Source of the DNA: Labilithrix sp.
Lineage (GTDB): Bacteria; Myxococcota_A; Polyangia; Polyangiales; Polyangiaceae
DNA: 64,000 nucleotides
Assembly: GCA_019637155.1 (NCBI GenBank)
Contig: JAHBWE010000001.1
Location: forward strand, 434,001 to 498,000
Direction of reading: 5' to 3'
Of this stretch, positions 8,615 to 15,955 are shown piece after piece (the first letter of the stretch is position 1; each line of letters starts with the position of its first letter). The position numbers and the translations under genes were made by a program. The notes beneath the pieces were generated by a model, which ran no database searches, was not told the origin of the DNA, and worked only from the letters and a program-made list of their open reading frames with translations.

Positions 8615-9024
8615 CTCGACTCACCGCCGTGCTCGCGCTCGTCGCGCTCGCCGCTTGCTCCCCCGAGGCCGGCGGGTCCGAGCGCGTCGACCAAGGTGAC
8701 GATGACGACGACGACGGAGCTTCGGGCGACGGCGCGGTCGACCCCACCGGCGGTCGGAAGGCGAACCCCGTCGACTGCCTCTCGTCGTGCCAGAACGCGT
8801 TCCTCACGTGTTTCCCGAAAGGCGCGAAGGAGCAGACGCCGCTCTCGCTCCGGCTCGACGAAGGCGGCTGCATCGGGACCTACGGCATCGACCAGGAGCT
8901 CACGATCCGCTGCAAGGACCTCGAGGTCTGCGTCGACGGCGCGTGCAGCGACGGCACGTTCAGCCCGCTGCAGTTCGCCTTCACCCCGTCGAGCGGCGTC
9001 GAAACGGTCTGCTACCGCGACTGA
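8611..9024 (+). CDS. Small Cys-containing lipoprotein
   Basis: The 137-residue protein starts at an ATGA overlap with the preceding gene. It has a lipobox (LALAAC-S, Cys near residue 16), a tether with six consecutive Asp, and a small domain with seven cysteines (for example DCLSSCQNAFLTC and CVDGAC), which suggests disulfide bonding outside the cytoplasm. No family was recognised. It is co-transcribed with the CxxCH/MYXO-CTERM gene and precedes the large lipoprotein at 9046. Confidence 0.72.
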   Translation: MTRLTAVLALVALAACSPEAGGSERVDQGDDDDDDGASGDGAVDPTGGRKANPVDCLSSCQNAFLTCFPKGAKEQTPLSLRLDEGGCIGTYGIDQELTIRCKDLEVCVDGACSDGTFSPLQFAFTPSSGVETVCYRD

Positions 9025-9045
9025 GCAAGAGCTACCATCAGCGGC

Positions 9046-10356
9046 ATGTCGTTCCGCGGGGGTCTGGTCCTGGTGGCGTTGCTCGCCGGCTGCTCGAGCG
9101 GTGAGGCCGGGTCGTCCGCTCCGCCCGCGCCGGCGGACGGCGGGAGCGCGGCCGACACGATCACGGTCCACACGCGCACGCCGAGCGACGCGAGCGGGCG
9201 CGGGACGAACGCGACGTGGGCGGCGGCGCTCGACGCGGCGGGGCAATGGCAGAAGCTCGAGCCCTCCGCGACGGCGGGCACGTACACGTTCGCGGCGCCG
9301 GGCGCGACGTGGTCGGCCGCGTTCGCGTGCGCGGACGACCGCGCGTCGCTCGTCGTCGTCGTGTCGCGGCCGAGCTCCGTCACCACCTTCGACGTCGAGC
9401 TCGAGCCGCAGTGCGCGCCGGACGAGATCTCGTCGTTCGACATGACCGGCACGTTCGCGCACGTGCCGCCGACGACGAGCTGGCTCGACTTCGGCTACGC
9501 GCTCGACGATCGCGGCTTCACGATCCCGGCGGCCGGCGACAACGCGTCGTACGAGCTGCTCAACGTCATCGCGGGGACGTGGGACCTCGGCTTCGGGCTC
9601 CGCGACGAAGGCGGCGCGCCGCTCACGAAGATCATGCTGCTCCGCGACCAAGCGATCGTGGGGCCGACGAAGCTCGACGTCGACGCCACCACCGCCGGCC
9701 TCGTTCCCGTCCCCAAGGGCCTCGTCGTGAACGGCGTCGCGCCGGACGAGAACTTCGCGATCACCGCGCGCTACGCGCTCGGCGGCGGCGTCCACGGCCT
9801 CGACATCGGACCGCAAGACGTCCCCTACGGCCAGCCGACGGTGACCCTCACCTACGTGACGGTGCCCCCCGCCGCCGCGCGCCCGGCCGATCGCCATCGC
9901 ATCCAGGCGCTCGCCGCCGACGCGGACAAGGAGACGCGCGTGATGACGCGCACGAGCGACGCGGTGTTCCACTCCGCGATCGACGTCGCGCTCGAGCTGC
10001 CCGCTGGCCTCCCCGCCCCCCGCGCCGAGCGGACCGCGCCCGCGCCGTACGTCCGCGTCACCACCTACGTCGCGACGCGCCCGAACGCGGCCGACTACGA
10101 GGCGCTCGTGGTGGGCCGCGTCTCGAACCGCCGCGTCCACTCGTGGCGCCTCTCGGTCGACGCGAGCGCCGTGACCGGACCCGAGGCCGTGCTCGCGATC
10201 CCGGACTTCGGCGCGGCGCCCGGCTTCGACGCGAGCTGGGCGATCGGCGCGGACGTCGAGGCCGTGGTGACGGGGACCGTGCACGAGGTGAGCACCCCGA
10301 TCGGCGACGGCGCCGTCGTGCGCGCGGCGACGCACGCGATCACGCTCGCGCCTTGA
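9046..10356 (+). CDS. Large lipoprotein, second paralogue
   Basis: The 436-residue protein has a lipobox (LLAGC-S, Cys near residue 16) and a Pro/Ala/Gly tether. The body aligns with the protein at 3305: TPSDAS-NATWAA, TSWLDFGYALDDRG, IAGTWDLGFGLRDEGGAPLTK, RPADRHRIQ and the C-terminal APGFDASWAIG. No known domain was identified. TACCAT at 9033-9038, 7 nt before the ATG, resembles a -10 element, so the gene may also have its own promoter. Its 3' end overlaps the convergent modC by 17 bp. Confidence 0.78.
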   Translation: MSFRGGLVLVALLAGCSSGEAGSSAPPAPADGGSAADTITVHTRTPSDASGRGTNATWAAALDAAGQWQKLEPSATAGTYTFAAPGATWSAAFACADDRASLVVVVSRPSSVTTFDVELEPQCAPDEISSFDMTGTFAHVPPTTSWLDFGYALDDRGFTIPAAGDNASYELLNVIAGTWDLGFGLRDEGGAPLTKIMLLRDQAIVGPTKLDVDATTAGLVPVPKGLVVNGVAPDENFAITARYALGGGVHGLDIGPQDVPYGQPTVTLTYVTVPPAAARPADRHRIQALAADADKETRVMTRTSDAVFHSAIDVALELPAGLPAPRAERTAPAPYVRVTTYVATRPNAADYEALVVGRVSNRRVHSWRLSVDASAVTGPEAVLAIPDFGAAPGFDASWAIGADVEAVVTGTVHEVSTPIGDGAVVRAATHAITLAP

Positions 10357-11011
10357 ACGGCGCGTCGCTCATCGCGGCGGTGCGCGTGACGCGGCCCTTC
10401 TCCATGAACACCACGCGATCGCCGAGCACCTCCGCGTCCTCGGGGTGGTGGGTGACGAGGACGGCCGGCACGGTGTCGCGGGCGAGCGCGGCGCCGACCT
10501 CGCGCAGGAGCTCCTTCTTCATCGCGGCGTCGAGCGCGCTGAACGGCTCGTCGAGGAGGACGACGCGCGGGCGGATCGCGAACGCACGAGCGAGCGCGAC
10601 GCGCTGCGCTTCGCCGCCCGAGAACGTGCGCGGGCGCCGATCGGCGAGGTGGGGCACGCACATCTTCGCGAGCATCTCCTCCGCCCGCGCGCGCCGCTCG
10701 TCCTTCGTGAGGTCGCGCGGCAGCCCGTAGGCCACGTTCTCCGCGCCGGTCATGTGCGGGAAGAGCGCGAGCGACTGGAACACGTACGCGACGCGGCGCG
10801 CGTGGATTGGCACGACCTGGCGCGCCCCGTCGAACCAGACCTCGTCGCCGAGCGCGACGCGACCCGCCTCGGGGCGGAGGAGGCCCGCGATGCAACCCAG
10901 GGTGCGGCTCTTGCCGGCGCCGGACGGGCCGAAGAGCACCGTGACCCCGGGCGGGACGTCGAAGGCGACGTCGATCGCACCGAGCTTCACCGCCACCGCG
11001 AGCGTGCTCAC
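10340..11011 (-). CDS. modC: Molybdate ABC transporter ATP-binding protein, short form
   Basis: Walker A (GPSGAGKS), the signature SGGEAQRVALARA, Walker B (VVLLDEPFSALD) and the switch His (THHPED) are all present, so the ATPase should be active. The GTG start at 11011 shares bases with the modB stop (GTGA), which fits the operon. At 223 residues it lacks the C-terminal TOBE/mop regulatory domain of the usual roughly 350-residue ModC, so oxyanion feedback through that domain is absent. It energises ModB. Partner assignment rests on ModA and ModB immediately upstream. An alternative specificity (tungstate) cannot be excluded. Confidence 0.9.
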   Translation of the reverse strand: MSTLAVAVKLGAIDVAFDVPPGVTVLFGPSGAGKSRTLGCIAGLLRPEAGRVALGDEVWFDGARQVVPIHARRVAYVFQSLALFPHMTGAENVAYGLPRDLTKDERRARAEEMLAKMCVPHLADRRPRTFSGGEAQRVALARAFAIRPRVVLLDEPFSALDAAMKKELLREVGAALARDTVPAVLVTHHPEDAEVLGDRVVFMEKGRVTRTAAMSDAPFKARA

Positions 11012-11670
11012 GTCCGCTGCTCGCGCGCGGTGAGCTTGCCGACGACGTAGAGGAGCACCGCGACGATCGTGGTGAGGAGGCCGATCATGAGCGCCGCGTC
11101 CTCCTCGCGATGCGCCTGGATCGCGTCGTAGATCGCGAGCGCCGCGGTCTGGGTCTCGCCCGGGATGTCGCCCGCGACCATCAGCGTGACGCCGAAGTCG
11201 CCGAGCGAGCGCGCGAACGCGAGCATGAACGCGGCGACGATGCCGCGGTAGGCGAGGGGGAGCTGGATCGTGAAGAAGGCGCGGAGCGGCGTCGCGCCGA
11301 GCGTGCGCGCGGCGAGCATGAGCGTGGAGTCCGTCTCTTCGAGCGCCGTGCGGACGCTCTTCACGACGAGCGGCATCGCGCCGATGACGGCGGCGACCAC
11401 CGCGCCCGCGCGCGTGAAGACGATCGACGAGCCGAAGACCGCCTCGTACGCGTGGCCGATGAGGCTCTTCCGGCCGAGCACGACGAGGACGTAATACCCG
11501 AGGACGGTGGGCGGCATGACGATCGGCGCGGTGAAGAACACGTCGACGACGTCGCGCCCGACGAAGCGGAAGTTGGCGAGCACCGCGCCGACGCCGATCC
11601 CGATGAGCGCGGCGATGATCGTCGCGAGCGCGGCGACCTCGAAGGAGAGGAGGAGAGGCGCGAGATCCAT
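11008..11670 (-). CDS. modB: Molybdate ABC transporter permease
   Basis: The 220-residue integral membrane protein has about five or six hydrophobic helices and the ModB signatures FFTAPIVMPPTVLGYYVLV near the N-terminus and a cytoplasmic coupling loop (RTLGATPLRAFFTIQLPLA, about residues 125-143, with ARSLGDFGVTLM after it). Length matches the family. It starts 12 nt after the modA stop and overlaps modC by four bases. It forms the membrane channel for molybdate delivered by ModA. Confidence 0.92.
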   Translation of the reverse strand: MDLAPLLLSFEVAALATIIAALIGIGVGAVLANFRFVGRDVVDVFFTAPIVMPPTVLGYYVLVVLGRKSLIGHAYEAVFGSSIVFTRAGAVVAAVIGAMPLVVKSVRTALEETDSTLMLAARTLGATPLRAFFTIQLPLAYRGIVAAFMLAFARSLGDFGVTLMVAGDIPGETQTAALAIYDAIQAHREEDAALMIGLLTTIVAVLLYVVGKLTAREQRT

Positions 11671-11682
11671 CGAGCGAGCGCC

Positions 11683-12510
11683 CTACGGGTGCGCCGCCGG
11701 CATCTCCTCGCCCGGCAAGAGGAAGCCGAACTTCTTCATGATCTGCCGCCCCTCCGGCGAGCCGATGAACGCGATGAAGGAGCGCGCCTCGTTCCGCTTC
11801 GCCCCCGCGCTCCCGCCCTTGCACGCGACGAGGGCCTGATCGAGCGGCTCGTGGAGCGCGGGATCGACCGGGACCCAGTTGCCGGGCGACGAGATGGCGA
11901 GGGAGAGCGCGACGAACGCGATCTCGGCGTTGCCGGAGCGCGCGAACATGTGCGTCTGCTGCACGTTCTCGCCGAAGACCATCCGCGGCTGCACGGTCGA
12001 CCAGATCCCCGCCTTCGTCATCGCCTGCTGCGCGGCCTTGCCGTACGGCGCGTGCTCGGGGTTGGCGATCGCGATCTTCGCGTACTTCGGATCGGTGAGG
12101 TCCTCGATCTTCTTCGGCAGCGCCTGCGGGTCCTTCGACCACATGACGATGCGGCCGCGCGCGTAGAGCGCCTTCGTGTCGCCGAAGCAGGAGCCGTCCT
12201 TGACGACGTCGTCGACGAAGGAGATGTTCGCGGCGGCGAAGACGTCGAAGGGGGCGCCCTCGGAGATCTGCTTCGCCATCAGCCCGGTCGAGCCGAAGGA
12301 GAAGTCGACCTTCTTGCCCTCCGCCTTCTCGAACGCCGCGCCGACGTCCTTGAACGCGAGCGCGAGGTCCGCCGCCGCCGCGACGCGGAGCGGATCGCCT
12401 TGGCGCGCGCCGCCGGCGCTCTCGCCCGTCGTCGTCTTGTCCTTGCAGCCCCCGGCGGCGAGGACGAGGGCGACGAGCGCGACGCTAGCGCGTGATGACC
12501 GTGCCGACAT
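11683..12510 (-). CDS. modA: Molybdate-binding lipoprotein
   Basis: The 275-residue protein has a type II signal peptide (lipobox AAGGC-K near residue 22), then the ModA core: VAAAADLALAFKDVGAAFEK, FSFGSTGLMAKQI, PFDVFAAANISFVDDV and NPEHAPYGKAAQQAM. Ser and Tyr positions known to contact oxyanion in ModA have plausible equivalents in GSTG and APYG. It captures molybdate or tungstate outside the membrane and feeds ModB. Its start overlaps the 3' end of mosB by 26 bp, so it is translated from the same mRNA as the storage proteins. Confidence 0.92.
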   Translation of the reverse strand: MSARSSRASVALVALVLAAGGCKDKTTTGESAGGARQGDPLRVAAAADLALAFKDVGAAFEKAEGKKVDFSFGSTGLMAKQISEGAPFDVFAAANISFVDDVVKDGSCFGDTKALYARGRIVMWSKDPQALPKKIEDLTDPKYAKIAIANPEHAPYGKAAQQAMTKAGIWSTVQPRMVFGENVQQTHMFARSGNAEIAFVALSLAISSPGNWVPVDPALHEPLDQALVACKGGSAGAKRNEARSFIAFIGSPEGRQIMKKFGFLLPGEEMPAAHP

Positions 12511-13303
12511 CCTCTCCCTCCAGCGCGCGCGTGAGCTGGCCCTTCTCGAGGCCGTTGACGATCTGGATCTCGGTGCAGAAGCGAGAGCGCTGCATGTACT
12601 CGAGGACCACGCGCTCGACGACCATGTCGGGGAGGTCCTGCTCGAGGAGCTCCTGCACCGTGATGCGCGGGATGTGGACCGCGTCCTTGTTCTTCTTCGG
12701 ATCGTCGGTGTAGAGCCCGTTCTCGTCCTTCACGAAGATGGCGCGCTTGCAGCCGAGGACCTCCGCGGTGAGGAACACGCCCGCGTCGGTGCGGTGCTCC
12801 GGGATCCGCCCGCCCTGGGTCGGCTTCTCCCAGTACCCGAACGGCGGCATGCCCGTCATGATCGGGATGCAGCCGAGCCGGAAGTAGAGCGGGAGCTTCT
12901 CGAAGTCGTCGTGGAGGATGAAGAGCCCGCCGTGCTTCGCGAGCAGCATCTGGAGCATGCGCGCGTTCTGGCGCGGGACGTAGCCGCCGAGCGCGGCGAG
13001 CACGCCGGTGGGGAGCTCGAGGTCGCTCGCCACCGCGTAGATGTGGCGCGCGCGCGTGCCGCCGCCGCAGCACAAGAGCAGCTTGTGTTTGTCCTTCGCC
13101 GCGACGACCTCGTCGAGGATCGGGTAGAGCGCGTCCTTGCCGCGGTCCATCACCGACTGCCCGCCGATCTTCATCACGCGGACGTCGGGCATCATCGCGA
13201 CGGGCGAGTAGTCGAGCCCCTCCGGGGTGCCGCCCGAGGTCATCGGCATGTCGGCGAGCTGGCTGGCGATGCGGCGGCGCGCGTTGTGTCCTTGCTTGTT
13301 CAT
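12485..13303 (-). CDS. mosB: Molybdenum storage protein, MosB-type subunit
   Basis: The 272-residue protein belongs to the amino-acid-kinase fold. Key parts are VMKIGGQSVMDRG, CCGGGTRARHIYAVASDL, a middle helix-rich part, KRAIFVKDENGLYTDDPK and the ending GEDVGTVITR. These are hallmarks of the Azotobacter MoSto subunits, which use ATP to pack polyoxomolybdate or polyoxotungstate clusters. The gene follows mosA with a 3-nt gap and is followed by modA. UMP kinase is the nearest alternative, but the paired divergent subunits and the Mod genes argue for storage. It should be cytoplasmic and hetero-oligomeric with MosA. Confidence 0.9.
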   Translation of the reverse strand: MNKQGHNARRRIASQLADMPMTSGGTPEGLDYSPVAMMPDVRVMKIGGQSVMDRGKDALYPILDEVVAAKDKHKLLLCCGGGTRARHIYAVASDLELPTGVLAALGGYVPRQNARMLQMLLAKHGGLFILHDDFEKLPLYFRLGCIPIMTGMPPFGYWEKPTQGGRIPEHRTDAGVFLTAEVLGCKRAIFVKDENGLYTDDPKKNKDAVHIPRITVQELLEQDLPDMVVERVVLEYMQRSRFCTEIQIVNGLEKGQLTRALEGEDVGTVITR

Positions 13304-13306
13304 CGA

Positions 13307-14140
13307 TCAGCTCCGCGTGATGACGGTGCCGACGGGCTCGCCGGCGAGGGCCTTCGTGAGCTGGCCCGGGACGAGGCCGTTGACGATCTGGACCTCTTCG
13401 ACGTGGCGCGAGCGGCTCCAGCAAGTGAAGAGCTGGCGATCGAGGATGAGCTCCTCCGGCATGTTCGCGAGGAGCTCCGGGAGCGTGGTCTTCGGGATCA
13501 GCTTCGCGTCCGGGTGGCGCTTCGGGTCCTTGGTGTAGAGGCCGTCCTCGTCCTTCACGAAGATGAGCTTCTTCATCCCGAGCACCTCGGCGTGGATGAA
13601 GAGCCCGAAGTCGGAGCCGTGGGTCGGCAGCGGTCCGTCCTCCGGCGGCGGCTCCCAGAAGTGGTACGGCGGGACCGAGATGACGATCGGGAGCATGCCG
13701 CTCTCGAGGTAGAGCGGGAGCTCCCAGAAGTGCTCGCGCTGCATGACGATCGAGCCGTTCTTGGCGAGGAGCGCGTTGAGGAACACCGCGTTCGCTTCCT
13801 CCATCGCGCCGACGAGCTGCGCGACGCCGCCGGTCGGGATGCCGAGGTCGAGCGCGACGCTCACGGTGTGGCGCACGCGCGTGCCGCCGCCGACGCCGAG
13901 GAAGATCTTGTGCTTGCGGCTCCGGCGCAGCTCGCCGAGCTCGGCGACGAGCGGCATGACCGCGCTCTTGCCGCGGTCGAAGATCGACTGTCCACCGATG
14001 CTCACGAGCACGACGTCCGGCATGATCGAGAACTCGTTCGAGGAGTCCGTCGTCGCGATCACGCGCTTGTCGACGAGCGACTCGCGCATGAGCGCAGATT
14101 CGATGTGCGTCCGGCCGTCGCCGGTTACCAGCTTCGTCAT
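13307..14140 (-). CDS. mosA: Molybdenum storage protein, MosA-type subunit
   Basis: The 277-residue paralogue of MosB starts MTKLVTGDGRTHIESALMRE, as expected for the extended N-terminus of the alpha-type subunit. It then shows VSIGGQSIFDRGKSA, GVGGGTRVRHTVSVALDLGIP, MKKLIFVKDEDGLYTKDPK and GEPVGTVITRS. The start at 14140 (not further upstream in the open frame) is chosen because its ATG overlaps the stop of the membrane protein gene (ATGA) and gives the family's usual length. With MosB it should form the ATP-dependent cage that holds Mo or W. No nitrogenase genes are in the window, so the consumer may be other Mo enzymes. Confidence 0.92.
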   Translation of the reverse strand: MTKLVTGDGRTHIESALMRESLVDKRVIATTDSSNEFSIMPDVVLVSIGGQSIFDRGKSAVMPLVAELGELRRSRKHKIFLGVGGGTRVRHTVSVALDLGIPTGGVAQLVGAMEEANAVFLNALLAKNGSIVMQREHFWELPLYLESGMLPIVISVPPYHFWEPPPEDGPLPTHGSDFGLFIHAEVLGMKKLIFVKDEDGLYTKDPKRHPDAKLIPKTTLPELLANMPEELILDRQLFTCWSRSRHVEEVQIVNGLVPGQLTKALAGEPVGTVITRS

Positions 14141-15312
14141 GATTCGATGGACTTCTCCCTGGAGCGCCGGACGACGGCGCCAATGAGCGGCGCGCTCACC
14201 AGTCCGGAGAGTACCCCGAACGTCGTATGGACGACGAGCCCGGGGACGAGGAAAGCCCACGCAACGGCGGGAGGTTGCACCAGGAATGTTACAACGAAGA
14301 TCGTCGCGAAGCGGCCGACGCCCATGACGCCGCCGACGAACGACCACGCCACCGCCCCGGGCCTCCGGCCGGCCGCGGTGACGAGCGGCACGAGGAGGTC
14401 GCAGAGGACGGCGGGCGCGACGTGCTTCAGGATCTCGAAGACGCCGTACCGCCCGTCGCCGAGAAGGAAGGCGACGCTCCCCATGACGAGCCCGGTCAGC
14501 GTCGCGCCGAGGCGCGTCTTCGTCTTGAGCGACGCGACGACGTAGAGCGGCGTCAGCAGCACGAGCTTGTGCCCCGGCGCGAACGGAAGGCTCGGGAGGA
14601 CCTTGAGCGCCTTGATCCCGAGCATGGTCAGCGAGAGCCCGACGATGACCGCGCCGTCCCGCGACGCGGACCCGCTCTCCTCGAGGTAGTCGTCGGCGCG
14701 CGCGATCTGCCGCTCCATTCGATCGACGATCGGCCCGACGTCGCCGCGCGCGAGCCGCTTCAGGCCGGCGACGAAGCCCTCTGCCGGCGCGTCGCCTTCG
14801 AGCTGCCGCCGTCTCCTCCCGCCGCCGCCACCACCACCGCCACCGCCGCCGCCTCTGCCTCCGCCGAGGAGGGCGAGCACCGCGTCGATCGAGGACGCGA
14901 CGATCGCGGGGGCGCCGAGCTTCCGCAGCCCGAGCGCGATCGCGCGCTCGTCGCCGGCGCGCGCGATCCGCGACGCGAGGACGACGGTGAGGACACGCAG
15001 GATCATCATCCCGCCGATCTCGAGGCCGCCGAGGTTGAGCGGCACCTTCGTCTCGCCCAGCGAGAGGTGGACCCAGCGATCGACGGAGGGGTCCTCCGAC
15101 GTGATCGCGTACGAGATCGCGACGAAGGCGGCGAAGCCCCAGAGCTTCAGGACCTGCCGCGCGAGCGCGCGCGCGCCGAGGCCGAGGGCGAGCCACGCGA
15201 TCGCGTGGGCGCCGGCGAGCGCGCCGACGATACGTGCATCATGCAGGAAAAACGCGCCGACCGCGACGACCGCGAGGTAGACGACTCGCAGCCGTGGTCC
15301 GAACGCGTTCAT
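14137..15312 (-). CDS. Membrane protein resembling an ECF transporter T-S fusion
   Basis: The 391-residue protein starts the mos-mod operon. Residues about 1-225 have the EcfT/CbiQ pattern: several short helices, LEIGGMMILRVLTVVLASRIAR, then a cytoplasmic segment with GLRKLGAPAIVASSIDAVLALL and ERQIARADDYLEES. A Gly-rich then Arg-rich insert (about residues 150-168) interrupts this loop. Residues about 235-385 form five to six further helices with HKLVLLTPLYVVASLKTKTRLG, reminiscent of ECF S-components. No ECF ATPase gene is adjacent. I infer a metal or oxyanion uptake protein serving MosAB; the substrate is not shown by sequence. The family call is from pattern memory. Confidence 0.7.
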   Translation of the reverse strand: MNAFGPRLRVVYLAVVAVGAFFLHDARIVGALAGAHAIAWLALGLGARALARQVLKLWGFAAFVAISYAITSEDPSVDRWVHLSLGETKVPLNLGGLEIGGMMILRVLTVVLASRIARAGDERAIALGLRKLGAPAIVASSIDAVLALLGGGRGGGGGGGGGGGGRRRRQLEGDAPAEGFVAGLKRLARGDVGPIVDRMERQIARADDYLEESGSASRDGAVIVGLSLTMLGIKALKVLPSLPFAPGHKLVLLTPLYVVASLKTKTRLGATLTGLVMGSVAFLLGDGRYGVFEILKHVAPAVLCDLLVPLVTAAGRRPGAVAWSFVGGVMGVGRFATIFVVTFLVQPPAVAWAFLVPGLVVHTTFGVLSGLVSAPLIGAVVRRSREKSIES

Positions 15313-15324
15313 CGCGCCGACGAG

Positions 15325-15876
15325 CTACTGCTGCTCTGCAGTCTTCGTCGGCGGACAGATGCTGCGCGGGATGTTCTTCGTCACCTTCGGGATCGAGCGG
15401 AGATACATGACGATCGAGTAGACCTCGAAGTCGCTCATGGTCGAAAAGTGCCGCATCTGCGGGCAGAGCGTCTGGCTCTCGTTGTCGATGCCGGCGCGGA
15501 TCGCGACCGCGAGCGCGTCGTCGCTCCACTTGCCGACGCCGGTCTCCTCGTCGTTGGTGAGGTTCGGCGGGTAGAGGAAGACCTCTTCGCCCGTGATCGA
15601 CTTCGTGTACGACTCCTTCGTCGCGAGCCGCGTGTCCTGGCCGGCCATGTCGTCGCCGTGACACTGCTGGCAGCCGCGCGTCGTGATCGCCTGGCGACCC
15701 GAGTCGACGTCCGCGAGCTCCTTGCACTCCGACTCGTCGATCTCGGTCTCGGGATCGTCCGGACCGCACGGATTGGCCTTGTTGACGATGCCGCCGTTGT
15801 CGTCGTCACCACACGCCCAGACGCTCGCCGCCGCGAACGTGAACGTCAAAGCCATCACCACGTTCGTCCACTTCAT
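15325..15876 (-). CDS. Monoheme cytochrome c lipoprotein
   Basis: The 183-residue protein has a lipobox-like end of the signal peptide (ASVWAC-G, Cys near residue 22) followed by GDDDN, then a cytochrome c domain with CQQCH near residue 73, PPNLTNDEETGVGKW and a Met-rich segment (CPQMRHFSTMSD) that offers a sixth heme ligand. The ending VYSIVMYLRSIP is typical of class I cytochromes. It is likely an envelope electron carrier. It lies only 12 nt upstream of the membrane gene of the mos-mod operon and could share its transcript. Confidence 0.83.
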   Translation of the reverse strand: MKWTNVVMALTFTFAAASVWACGDDDNGGIVNKANPCGPDDPETEIDESECKELADVDSGRQAITTRGCQQCHGDDMAGQDTRLATKESYTKSITGEEVFLYPPNLTNDEETGVGKWSDDALAVAIRAGIDNESQTLCPQMRHFSTMSDFEVYSIVMYLRSIPKVTKNIPRSICPPTKTAEQQ

Positions 15877-15893
15877 TCGCTCAAGCTTAAACG

Positions 15894-15932
15894 AAAACCG
15901 CGCCGTCCGGCGAGCGGACGACGCGGTTTTTT
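15894..15932 (-). terminator. Rho-independent terminator-like hairpin
   Basis: Left arm AAAACCGCG (15894-15902) pairs with CGCGGTTTT (15922-15930), and CGTCCG (15904-15909) pairs with CGGACG (15915-15920), leaving one internal mismatch and a 5-nt loop. On the minus strand the stem ends in TTTT after the diheme lipoprotein gene. On the plus strand it ends in six Ts, so it may act in both directions. Confidence 0.75.
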
Positions 15933-15955
15933 GGCTATTTTCTCAGGTCAGCGGC

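Noticed and set aside
10340..12142. 600-codon minus-strand ORF that would fuse an N-terminal extension to ModC
   Set aside because: Only the last 223 codons encode protein-like sequence; the rest is a shadow frame of modB and modA. The GTG at 11011 overlapping the modB stop is the natural start.
13307..15196. 629-codon minus-strand ORF extending MosA upstream
   Set aside because: The upstream part is a shadow frame of the ECF-like membrane gene. The ATG at 14140 gives the normal MosA length and overlaps the previous stop.
10340..15312. Link of the molybdenum operon to nitrogen fixation
   Set aside because: MosAB were found in Azotobacter, but no nif gene is present in the window. A sulfite-oxidase-like molybdoenzyme is the only visible consumer.
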